Assembly: GCF_004564375.1 (NCBI RefSeq)
Contig: NZ_CP038267.1
Location: 1,180,501 to 1,244,500 of the forward strand
From: Nocardioides euryhalodurans
GTDB taxonomy: Bacteria > Actinomycetota > Actinomycetes > Propionibacteriales > Nocardioidaceae
Direction: 5' to 3'
DNA length: 64,000 bases
The notes beneath the pieces were generated by a model, which worked only from the letters and a program-made list of their open reading frames with translations, was not told the DNA's origin and did not search any database. Made by a program: the position numbers and the translations under genes. Position 1 is the first letter of the stretch, and each line of letters begins with the position of its first letter. This document shows positions 35,242 through 43,013 of this stretch, in pieces.

Positions 35242-36120
35242 CTAGTGCTCCTCGTAGTACTGCACTGCGGCTCGGGCATGAATCCTGCGGGCCTGAAAGA
35301 CTCGCTGCACGCGGGGATCGGTCCGCGGCAATTTCGTCGCTTGATCCAGCACCGAACCCGGCACTTCGAAGTTGTAGAGGACTTCATCGCAGGCGTTCTC
35401 GACGCTAACGTCCTCGTGGGCAAGGACGGCGTGCACGTGAAGGTACTGATTCCGAAGTTCATGCACCAAGTAGTCGATCTGGGCGTCCATGTCGAAGAGG
35501 ATCTCTGCCCCGAGCGTCTGGCCTTGATACTCGTGCTGAAACAGGCCGCCTCTGCGACCGCCCGAGGTCCACTGCGCGAGACCCACGCCGGGGAGCGCCG
35601 GTCCCACCTGGGCCCCCCGATCGCGACCCATAATCTCAGTAGCTGTGAAGTCGACCGTGGCACCTGAGAAGTTGCGGGACCGCATCGGCGTCGTAGACGA
35701 GCTGCCTTCAATTCGCATTGGGAGCACTTCGGACTCGGCCCACAAGTTTCCGACGATCCCCGCGGCGCCGTTGACGGGATAGCCGTACTGTTCGATCAGC
35801 CTGGCCATGCCGTACCGCATGCGCCCAGGGCCGTCTACAGATGTCCAATCTGCGTGCGTCGATGTCGAGGTTTCCAGCGCGGATTCAGGCGACCCTTCAA
35901 CCTCCTCATCAGAGCCGAGGGCCCCCCAGGTGCGCGGGCCGACGACACCATCCTGGTCGAGCCCGCAACTAGCCTGGAAGCTGACCACAGCCTGCTCCGT
36001 CTGGTCCCCGAAGATGCCGTCGATCTGTCCAGAGTCGAAGCCCCGGTCAACGAGAAGTTGTTGGAGTTCGCGTACGTCGTCACCGCGATCCCCGTATCTC
36101 AAGCTCCGTCGGATGCTCAA
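35242..36120 (-). CDS. peptidoglycan-binding and phage tail-tip-lysozyme domain protein
   Basis: A 292-aa protein. The N-terminal PG_binding_1 domain (residues ~5-68) shows LRYGDRGDDVRELQQLLVDR, GIFGDQTEQAVVSFQ and GVVGPRTWGAL. From residue ~105 a Phage_lysozyme2-type domain contains GYPVNGAAGIVGNLWAESEV (candidate catalytic Glu) and GVGLAQWTSGGRRGGLF. No signal peptide, so release would need a holin, lysis or a secretion device. It faces the three unknown genes at 31083-35025 and may be their partner or a piece of a former prophage. The 216-base gap at 35026-35241 is empty. Confidence 0.78.
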   Translation of the reverse strand: MSIRRSLRYGDRGDDVRELQQLLVDRGFDSGQIDGIFGDQTEQAVVSFQASCGLDQDGVVGPRTWGALGSDEEVEGSPESALETSTSTHADWTSVDGPGRMRYGMARLIEQYGYPVNGAAGIVGNLWAESEVLPMRIEGSSSTTPMRSRNFSGATVDFTATEIMGRDRGAQVGPALPGVGLAQWTSGGRRGGLFQHEYQGQTLGAEILFDMDAQIDYLVHELRNQYLHVHAVLAHEDVSVENACDEVLYNFEVPGSVLDQATKLPRTDPRVQRVFQARRIHARAAVQYYEEH

Positions 36121-36132
36121 TTCTAGGTCCTA

Positions 36133-36318
36133 TCACTCGCCGACGCCGCCGAGCGGTCCAAGCCGGAACTCCGGTCGTGATCGACCATGCTTCCGTGACT
36201 TCTCCGAGTACGACCAGACGAGCGGACCGGCCCCTCGACGCCCAGTTAGATCACGACGTCTCGAGAGCCAGTCTTGCACCCCTTCCCGCAGTTGGGCCAC
36301 CTGTGGCCGCCAAAGCAT
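36133..36318 (-). CDS. possible small protein (61 aa) upstream of the lysin
   Basis: A minus-strand frame ending 12 bases before the lysin start. The peptide begins MLWRPQVAQLREGVQDWLSR and is basic with two tryptophans. Spacing suggests an operon with the lysin, but there is no strong ribosome site and no recognisable domain. It could be chance. Confidence 0.3.
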   Translation of the reverse strand: MLWRPQVAQLREGVQDWLSRRRDLTGRRGAGPLVWSYSEKSRKHGRSRPEFRLGPLGGVGE

Positions 36319-36349
36319 TACGCCGCAGGCAAGACGCCCTCGGCCGATG

Positions 36350-36359
36350 CCCCCCCCCC
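36350..36359 (+). repeat. homopolymer C tract
   Basis: A run of ten C bases in the 357-base gap between the lysin and the DpnI-like nuclease. It lies outside any supported gene. Besides the possible small frame at 36133-36318, nothing else is seen in this gap. Confidence 0.6.
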
Positions 36360-36477
36360 ATCGAGTTCGAGACCATCATGACCGCGCCAGCCACTTAGGC
36401 TGCGTGACCCAACTTGTCACCTGATCGTGCAGCAGACCCGGGTGCTCGTCGGAACGGCTTCCATCCGACTATGCGCT

Positions 36478-36960
36478 TCACGCGGTGAATACGTTGATCA
36501 CGCAGGCAGGCGGGATACGGTGATAGGCGATGTTGAACATGGCGTGCCGACGTGTCCCGCCCCCAATTACGGCGAGCCTGTATTCGAACACATCGGCATT
36601 AGCAAGCAGCGCTGGCCCCGGCACTCGATCAATCCACGCCAAGCGATAAGTGCTCCGATGCGGAATTGCCCCGACCACATACAAGTCGCGCATGGAGCCG
36701 ATGGACATTTGCACCTGCAGTGGGTTCCAGCCCGCGCCCATCAGAGTCCGCGGGCGCCAGTCCGGCGCCTTGGCGGCATCCATCTTCGGGGTCTTGACCT
36801 GTGCCAGATATCCGCCACAGTTGCGGCAAACGAGGTCAAGGGATGGGAAGCTTCCCGCCAGCTGACTCAACTTGCGGGCGCGACACACCTGGCAATCGAC
36901 GAGTTTCGCAACCTGCTTTTCGCCCCATTCGCCGCGCACTTGGTTCTCAGTAGGCACCAA
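36478..36960 (-). CDS. DpnI-like PD-(D/E)XK nuclease
   Basis: A 160-aa protein. The N-terminal part GEWGEKQVAKLVDCQVCRAR, FPSLDLVCRNCGG and YLAQVKTPKM matches the layout of the DpnI catalytic domain: active-site Asp in SLD, QVK as the ExK equivalent, and a four-cysteine zinc site (CQVC/CRNC) around it. DpnI-type enzymes cut DNA carrying N6-methyladenine; here the C-terminal recognition winged helix of DpnI is replaced by an unrelated ~80 residues. Specificity is therefore unknown. It is next to a nuclease-helicase gene in a defence-rich region. Confidence 0.65.
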   Translation of the reverse strand: MVPTENQVRGEWGEKQVAKLVDCQVCRARKLSQLAGSFPSLDLVCRNCGGYLAQVKTPKMDAAKAPDWRPRTLMGAGWNPLQVQMSIGSMRDLYVVGAIPHRSTYRLAWIDRVPGPALLANADVFEYRLAVIGGGTRRHAMFNIAYHRIPPACVINVFTA

Positions 36961-37194
36961 CTTCCCCCGTTCCGTTGACTCGAGGCAGAGTAGCGGTCGG
37001 CTGCAGCCATCAGTCGCCGATCTGCGCCTGAAGGAACGATCAGCTGACGCTCTCAGGCAGAGAGCTACGGCGCCGAGATGGGTGCGTCGACAGCCTGGGG
37101 TTGGCCTTGTGCGTCGACTGAATAGGCTTCAACGTGCTGATAGTTCGGAATGCCAAATGCCTGTGCAAGGCGCCCGAGCGGTGACTCGTGGTTT

Positions 37195-40100
37195 CTACTC
37201 CTCGCAGAGCCCGACGAATGCCCCTAGCTGGAGCAGTCCGGTGGTGGACGTCGGCAAGAATTGCGTCAAGCGACCGCTGCGAACGAGGACAGCCAGCCAC
37301 TGCCCCCGCGAGATCGCGACGTTGACACGGTTGCGGTCGAGCAGGAAGTCAATGCCACGCGGTACGTCGGCGATCGACGATGCAGTCATCGAGACGATAA
37401 CGACGGCGGCTTCTCGGCCCTGGAACTTGTCGACCGTGCCGACCAGCACCTCGGCGAACCCACGCTCGTCCAGCGCCCGGCGGACCGCGTGAACCTGGGC
37501 GTTGTAGGGCGCGACTACGAGGAAGTCCTCGGCGGTCAGCGGCCGCGTGCCCTCGAAGAAGTCGGGCGCAGTCCACGGCGTACCGATCAAGCTCTCGACC
37601 TGGCGGACCACCTCGTCGGCTTCCGCGATCGACTCGACGGAGCAGTCCTGGTGGTCGAGACGTACGACGCGCAGGCCGGGCTCCACGCCTGCTAGATCGC
37701 GTGCGGCCGTGCGAGGGTGCGCTCGGAGCCGGCCCTCGTACGAGAGCTTCGAGTCCTTCTCGGCCAGGTTGGGGTGCATGCGCCAGGTGAGGTCGAGGAA
37801 GTAGCCGAAGTCCTCAGGCAGCGTTGCGTGCTCACCGATTAGCCATCCCAACGCCGAGTCGTTGACGGGCTCGGGGTGGATGCCCTGGCTGACCTGTGGC
37901 AGTTGCTGAGGGTCACCGAGCAGGAGCAGCCTCTTCACTGCCACCGAAACGGCGAGCGTGTGAGCGAGCGAGAACTGACCGGCCTCGTCAATGACCAGGA
38001 GATCCAGCGAGTCCCGGTCGATCCGCTTGGTGTTGACGAAGTCCCACGCGGTGCCGCCGACCACGCAGCCGGTGCTGTTCTCATCGAGGAACTTCGCGTA
38101 GCCACTGTCCCTAATCCCGGTCCAGGCGCGGGACGCGCCTACGTCGCCGACCTTCTTGGCGACCACCGAGCCGGGCAGCCCGGCCTGCACGATCGCGTCG
38201 AGCATGTGCTCCACCACTGCGTGGCCCTGGGCGACCACCCCGACCTTCCAGCCATGGTCGCGCACCAGCCGCGCCACGACGTGAGACCCGACGTACGTCT
38301 TGCCGGCGCCCGGCGGCCCCTGGATGGCGACGTACGAGCGGTCCAGGGCGCGGACAGCGTCGAAGATGTCGCCGACCGAATCCCCACCGCGCGGCATTCC
38401 TCCTCCACTGAGGCGGGGTGGAGTGCGGCGAAGGACGTCGAGTCCGGGCTGTGGGTGTAGTCCGCGCGCGAGAACCGCCTCGGCCAGCTCCTGGACGGCC
38501 GCGTCGATGCCACCAGTGCCCGGCGGCGGCCCGGGAACGACCGCGTCGGGAAGCTGGTCGTAGGGCGCGCAGTCCTTTGTCAGCGTCTCGTCGACGACCA
38601 GGACGTCGCGGCCGTCGAGGTCGCGCCCACGAGAGACGATCACGACGCCGCTCCGCGAGCAGCCCAGCGATGCGTTGGACGGCACGTCGTGCGCTCCATC
38701 TGCGGGGTTCGCGTAAACGGTGCTCACCTGGTCGCCGTCGTGCACCACGCTGCCCGCACCCCAATGGCCGACCAGGCGCACGTGTCGATGGGGACTCGAC
38801 CGCGGGGTCGGCTTCGCCCAGTCCTTGATCACCTCGGCGGACTCCGCCACGAAGACGTCGCGCTCATCGCGCCAGTCGGTCAGCGCCGAGGACAACCGGT
38901 CGAAGTGAGCCCACCAGAACGGCTTGTGCTCACGCCGGTTGTAGCCGATCGCCGCGGCCAGCAGGGCCCGCGCCTGCTCGTCCGGGGTGCGCCCCGTCTC
39001 GGGCAGTCCCTCGCGCAGCTGGACCTCGAGCGGCGTGAGTTCGAGCTCGGAAGGCTTCGTCTGCGCCACCTCAGCGGCGCGCGGCGTCACGCCGTGCTCA
39101 GCAGCCCGCTCGAGCAGCCAGTCACGCAGCCGGCGGGTGCTCTCGCAGTCGTAGCGGTTGTAATCGCGGATCTCGGCCAGCAGCTTCGCTGCAACCTCGG
39201 CATCGCCGTTGTCCCGGGCCTGGCAGAAGGCGTGGTACTCGACGATCGATGCCGCTGCGTCGGTCACGTTGCCCTCACGCAGGTCGTCGCCCATGTAGAG
39301 GGGCTCGAGCTTCTTGATGCTGTAGGACGGCGCGGAGACCCGAATCGCGCCACGCACGACGCCGTACAAGTCGACGAGGACGCCTGCGGAGAGCAGCTCG
39401 TCGACGGCAGCCTCGCAGGTCGCGTGCTTGGCCGCGAGCCGCAGCAGCGCGGACTTCTCGTACGCCGCGTAGTGGTAGATGTGGAGGTCGGGATACTTCT
39501 CGCGGCGGACGCGGACGAACTCGATGAAGTCCTCAAGTGCCTGCTTCTCCTGCGCACGGTCGTGGGCCCAGAACGGCGTGAACGGAGACTCGGCGCCAGG
39601 CTCGGGCACCTCGCTGACACCGAAGAGATACTCCAAACCCCACCAGTCGGGGTTCCCGTCGTTCCACATCGGGTCACCCTCGAAGTCGAAGAACAGGTCG
39701 CCGGGAGACGGAGCGGGGATCACGGCAAGGTGGTCGGGGCAGAAGACGTCGGCGGTGACGGGCGCTCCCTCGGTGCCACCGGCGACCTGGAGCGCGGCCT
39801 GCGCATGGAGCGTTGTGAACGTCGAGGCGGACATGCCGTCGACGCTCGACGTGGCCGCGGCCAACTGGTCCATGGTGGTGATGCCGGCATCCATCAGCTT
39901 GCGCCGTTGGGTCATCCGCATCCCGGCGACCAGCAGCAGATCGTTGGCGTCGGCGACCTCCTCGCTGCAGACGTCGCAGCGGCCGCAGGCGAGCACACCT
40001 GGCATCCCCCACTTGGCCGGCGACTCCGCTGCTTGGTGCCCGTGCAGCAGGTCCAACAGGCGCCGCCGGCGCTCCCGGAACACCGGCGCCAGATCCCTAA

Positions 40101-40659
40101 GCGGGAACCTGACCTGGCGGCCATTGCCGAGCAGCAGCTCGACGTCGTCGGTCAGCGGGATGCCGGCTGCGGTGAGCTGGTCGGCGTACGCCGCGAGCTG
40201 GAGGAGGGCCTTGGGCCGCTCGTGGCGGGAGAGCTTGGCGTCGCAGACGCGGTAGGCGTTGTCGTCGCGGATGAGGAAGTCCGCGAACCCGTGGAAACTG
40301 CCGTCGAAGAACGCCGCTTGGCAGACCAGGTCGGCGCCAGCCTCGAGTGCGGCGAGGGTCTCGTCGCGACGCTCGGCAAGCAGCGCAGGCGCGTAGGGCT
40401 TGGGGTATTCGATGAGGCAGACGCCACCGCCCGTCGCCACGTCATAGGACGTCAGACCCTTGCTGAGGCGGGCCAGCTCACGGGCTTCGTGGTCGAGGCC
40501 GATCTCGGCGATGCGGTCCATGAGGGGGTCATCGGCAGCCTCGGGCACGGGGATCCGTCCCAGCTTCACGTCGAGCTGACGGAGCAGGGAGAACTCGCAC
40601 TCCGCTGCCTTGGTGAGATCACTGGCCGACCACAGGATGTCGTCGTTCGACACGATCAT
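37195..40659 (-). CDS. TM0106-family RecB-like nuclease fused to SF1 helicase
   Basis: A 1154-aa protein. Residues ~10-230 form a RecB-like nuclease (IGLDHEAREL, FHGFADFLIRDDN with VCDAKLS, QLAAYADQL). A Cys in AAECEFS and a CGRCDVC cluster near 221 probably hold an Fe-S cluster, as in Cas4/AddB. An RNase H-like/exonuclease domain starts near 321 (LFFDFEGDPMW) and includes YNRYDCESTRRL. The helicase has GPPGAGKTYVG near 776, VIDEAGQ near 888, GDPQQLPQ, and VDKFQGREAAVVIVSM near 1073. It is expected to unwind and degrade DNA or R-loops in the cytoplasm. The ATG at 40659 follows a GAAGGGA ribosome site. Confidence 0.85.
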   Translation of the reverse strand: MIVSNDDILWSASDLTKAAECEFSLLRQLDVKLGRIPVPEAADDPLMDRIAEIGLDHEARELARLSKGLTSYDVATGGGVCLIEYPKPYAPALLAERRDETLAALEAGADLVCQAAFFDGSFHGFADFLIRDDNAYRVCDAKLSRHERPKALLQLAAYADQLTAAGIPLTDDVELLLGNGRQVRFPLRDLAPVFRERRRRLLDLLHGHQAAESPAKWGMPGVLACGRCDVCSEEVADANDLLLVAGMRMTQRRKLMDAGITTMDQLAAATSSVDGMSASTFTTLHAQAALQVAGGTEGAPVTADVFCPDHLAVIPAPSPGDLFFDFEGDPMWNDGNPDWWGLEYLFGVSEVPEPGAESPFTPFWAHDRAQEKQALEDFIEFVRVRREKYPDLHIYHYAAYEKSALLRLAAKHATCEAAVDELLSAGVLVDLYGVVRGAIRVSAPSYSIKKLEPLYMGDDLREGNVTDAAASIVEYHAFCQARDNGDAEVAAKLLAEIRDYNRYDCESTRRLRDWLLERAAEHGVTPRAAEVAQTKPSELELTPLEVQLREGLPETGRTPDEQARALLAAAIGYNRREHKPFWWAHFDRLSSALTDWRDERDVFVAESAEVIKDWAKPTPRSSPHRHVRLVGHWGAGSVVHDGDQVSTVYANPADGAHDVPSNASLGCSRSGVVIVSRGRDLDGRDVLVVDETLTKDCAPYDQLPDAVVPGPPPGTGGIDAAVQELAEAVLARGLHPQPGLDVLRRTPPRLSGGGMPRGGDSVGDIFDAVRALDRSYVAIQGPPGAGKTYVGSHVVARLVRDHGWKVGVVAQGHAVVEHMLDAIVQAGLPGSVVAKKVGDVGASRAWTGIRDSGYAKFLDENSTGCVVGGTAWDFVNTKRIDRDSLDLLVIDEAGQFSLAHTLAVSVAVKRLLLLGDPQQLPQVSQGIHPEPVNDSALGWLIGEHATLPEDFGYFLDLTWRMHPNLAEKDSKLSYEGRLRAHPRTAARDLAGVEPGLRVVRLDHQDCSVESIAEADEVVRQVESLIGTPWTAPDFFEGTRPLTAEDFLVVAPYNAQVHAVRRALDERGFAEVLVGTVDKFQGREAAVVIVSMTASSIADVPRGIDFLLDRNRVNVAISRGQWLAVLVRSGRLTQFLPTSTTGLLQLGAFVGLCEE

Positions 40660-40808
40660 CGGGATTCCCTTCGCTGGACTCCAGACTGTAGTTACGCCGA
40701 CTGACATCCACAGAGGTTCGCCCCACAAGCGCCCAGTTCGTGTCTGCCCATCTCCTCGGCCGCACGGTTCCAGCCCCCATCAGGCGGCCGACGTGCCACG
40801 ATTCACCC

Positions 40809-41063
40809 GTGGGAATCTTCAAACGCAGCGATGCCGTCAAGGCAAAGAAGATCGGTGCGCACGCCCGCTACGTCGACGAGGACGTCCAGCGCGTCGACCT
40901 CAAGGTCACCAGCACCGTCGGCGAGACGGCGACCATCGACCTCAGCCTCGACCAGACCCGCCAGCTCATCGTCGACCTGACCAACGCCTACGGCGCCTGC
41001 CGGCCCGCGCTGCTGGACCAAAAGCAGGTCGACCGGATCACGTCGTTCTTCGGGATGCGCTGA
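40809..41063 (+). CDS. small protein of unknown function (84 aa)
   Basis: A GTG start at 40809 gives an 84-aa soluble protein (VGIFKRSDAVKAKKIGAHAR, then a beta segment and a C-terminal helix with VDLTNAYGACRPAL). Its stop overlaps the next start (TGATG). First gene of a three-gene operon that ends with a DUF3883-type protein. Family not recognised. Confidence 0.6.
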   Translation: MGIFKRSDAVKAKKIGAHARYVDEDVQRVDLKVTSTVGETATIDLSLDQTRQLIVDLTNAYGACRPALLDQKQVDRITSFFGMR

Positions 41064-41380
41064 TGAGCCGCTACGAGTACGACGAGGAGGCCAGCGCGGC
41101 CTGGCACATGGATGTCTTGCACGAGGTCGACGACTCCCCCGCACCAGTCTCTCGGTGGGTGGATGCGATGCGTCGCCTCAACTCGATCAACGACCCGCTC
41201 GCCCGCAAGCTCCTGGCGCTGCACCGCGACTGCGGATCCGGCACGGGTATTAGCGACTCGCTCGATGACGAAGCGAACCCGATGCATCGCCGCTCGACCT
41301 GGGGCTGCGAGACGACCGAACTCATCGCCGACCACTTCGGCGTCGAGTACCCGCAAGGCCCGTCGAGCGACCACACGTGA
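41063..41380 (+). CDS. hypothetical protein (105 aa)
   Basis: A soluble 105-aa acidic protein, starting MSRYEYDEEASAAWHMDVLH, with one-base and four-base overlaps to its neighbours, so it is clearly part of the operon. No cysteine cluster, membrane segment or known motif is visible. Confidence 0.65.
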   Translation: MSRYEYDEEASAAWHMDVLHEVDDSPAPVSRWVDAMRRLNSINDPLARKLLALHRDCGSGTGISDSLDDEANPMHRRSTWGCETTELIADHFGVEYPQGPSSDHT

Positions 41381-42168
41381 GTTCGCAGGACTCCAACGCC
41401 CTGCTCGCCGACCTCATCCGGGCCGGCCTGAGCCGAGCCGACCAGCTAGGCCGGGCACGGGTCCCGCTCAAGCTCTACCCCGCCGAGGAGCAGGAAGAGC
41501 TCCTCGCGCTCCTACACGCCTACCTGTGGGACACCGCGGCGCCTTACGACGACGACTGGCACCGCTCCCCCGGCAACATCATGACCCTGTGGGCCGAGCT
41601 GCTGCAGATCGGAACTGAGACCCGCCACCGCCTGATCCCGCTCCGCACCGACCTTGTCAAGGTCTTGACCGAGCGAGGCCTGGGCTACCGAACACACCCG
41701 CGGTCCGTACCCGTGCTGGTCCGGGAGTACAGCGGCCCGATCGAGACCCCCGTCCACCCCGGCGACCCCCGCCAGACGTCGAACACGATCACCGTCGGCA
41801 CCTGGGGGGCCGGCTTCGGCGACGCGGCCACGAACCGCAAGGTCGAACTAGCCGCCGAGGCCGTGGTCCAGCACCACTACGAGGCGGCGGGTTGGACAGT
41901 GACCCGCGTCGCCCACCTCAAGTGCGGCTGGGACCTCACCGCACGCTGCGACGGCCAGGAGCGCCACCTCGAGGTCAAAGGCGTATCCAGCTCCATGCCC
42001 TCCGTCCTTCTCACTCGCAACGAGCTGCGCACCGCCGAGAACGACCCCGACTGGCTCTTGGCCTTGGTAACCAACGCCCTCACCGACCCGACATTGATGG
42101 AGTACGAGCGTCAAGCGGTGACTGCGGCCGCCGACCCGACCGTCTACCGCGTCAACCTCGCCCACTGA
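41377..42168 (+). CDS. DUF3883-type PD-(D/E)XK nuclease-like protein
   Basis: A 263-aa protein whose C-terminal half (residues ~145-260) matches DUF3883: NRKVELAAEAVVQHHYEAAG, then GWDLTARC (Asp), RHLEVKGVSSSMPSVLLTR (the ExK residues) and NELRTAENDPDWLLALVTNA. DUF3883 modules occur in restriction and other defence proteins. The N-terminal ~140 residues are not recognised. It starts at a GTG overlapping the stop of the previous gene. Confidence 0.72.
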   Translation: MSSQDSNALLADLIRAGLSRADQLGRARVPLKLYPAEEQEELLALLHAYLWDTAAPYDDDWHRSPGNIMTLWAELLQIGTETRHRLIPLRTDLVKVLTERGLGYRTHPRSVPVLVREYSGPIETPVHPGDPRQTSNTITVGTWGAGFGDAATNRKVELAAEAVVQHHYEAAGWTVTRVAHLKCGWDLTARCDGQERHLEVKGVSSSMPSVLLTRNELRTAENDPDWLLALVTNALTDPTLMEYERQAVTAAADPTVYRVNLAH

Positions 42169-42190
42169 TCTCTGCGGACCTGGTGCACGT

Positions 42191-42499
42191 CTAGCGTTCG
42201 CCCGCCCTCTTGTAGGCCACCGCCGGCGGCCGCGGCCCCGAACGGGTCGCAATCTCGTCTAAAACACAAGCAGACACGGGACGGGTACTCCAGGTGGCAC
42301 CGCATGACCCGCACTCCCGGTCAAACCCGGCGTGCACACAGCCGACCCAGTGCACCCAGTCGGGATCGCCCTCCATCGCCTCCGGTCCGGAGGGCAGCCC
42401 GATGACCAGGTGGGTGACGTCGTCCGATCCACACGCCGGGCAGGCGCCGCGGGGGACGTCGTACGGCTCACGCTCCACGTCGTCCGGGGGAAGCATCAT
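42191..42499 (-). CDS. small zinc-ribbon-like protein (102 aa)
   Basis: A 102-aa protein with two CxxC pairs (ACPACGSDD near residue 20 and ECGSCGATW near 62) that should bind one zinc ion as a ribbon. It resembles small proteins annotated as hypothetical in many actinobacteria. It is convergent with the DUF3883 gene. Confidence 0.6.
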   Translation of the reverse strand: MMLPPDDVEREPYDVPRGACPACGSDDVTHLVIGLPSGPEAMEGDPDWVHWVGCVHAGFDRECGSCGATWSTRPVSACVLDEIATRSGPRPPAVAYKRAGER

Positions 42500-42547
42500 G
42501 TGATCACCGTAGAGCGAGGGACCGACACTATCCGCCGAACTGGAGGC

Positions 42548-42955
42548 TCAATCGTCGTCCATCATGTTGAAGAAGCGGACCTGGCCGAGGGCCTGCTGCA
42601 AGGCGGTGATGAGCTCGGTCTCGCCCATGGACGAGACGTCGGGCGCCGCCTCCTCCAAGGCGAAGCCATCACGGGTGTAGGCGCCGAGTTCCTCCACCGT
42701 TTCGGCGCATGCGCGGGCCAGATCCATCACGCTCAGCGGAAACTCGTAGGCAGATCCGATGCTCTCGTCGTTGCCCGCGATTACGACCTCAAGAGCTGCT
42801 GCCCCGACCTCGTCGTCCCACACATCGCCAACTTGGACCGGCCTGGCGAAGAGGAACATCAGCAGGGTCTCGATGTCGCGGACTTCGTCGACGTCAACCA
42901 CGCTGAGCAGGGTCTCCAGGTCTTCGACGACTGTCGCGAATCGAGTGTCTGTCAC
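42548..42955 (-). CDS. hypothetical acidic protein (135 aa)
   Basis: A 135-aa acidic protein starting at a GTG (TDTRFATVVEDLETLLSVVD) and ending in FFNMMDDD. Mostly helical, with no recognised motif. It lies 58 bases downstream of the tandem-repeat PD-(D/E)XK gene on the same strand and could be its partner or inhibitor; that is inference. Confidence 0.6.
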   Translation of the reverse strand: MTDTRFATVVEDLETLLSVVDVDEVRDIETLLMFLFARPVQVGDVWDDEVGAAALEVVIAGNDESIGSAYEFPLSVMDLARACAETVEELGAYTRDGFALEEAAPDVSSMGETELITALQQALGQVRFFNMMDDD

Positions 42956-43013
42956 GTGGTGATCTTTCCACTGAGGTCCGACATTTCGGGTGGCGAATCG
43001 GTCAGGCGAGTGG

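Noticed and set aside
35242..36120. Idea that the element is a prophage, because of the tail-type lysin
   Set aside because: No capsid, portal, terminase or tail genes are present, while a MobF relaxase and transfer-type genes are.
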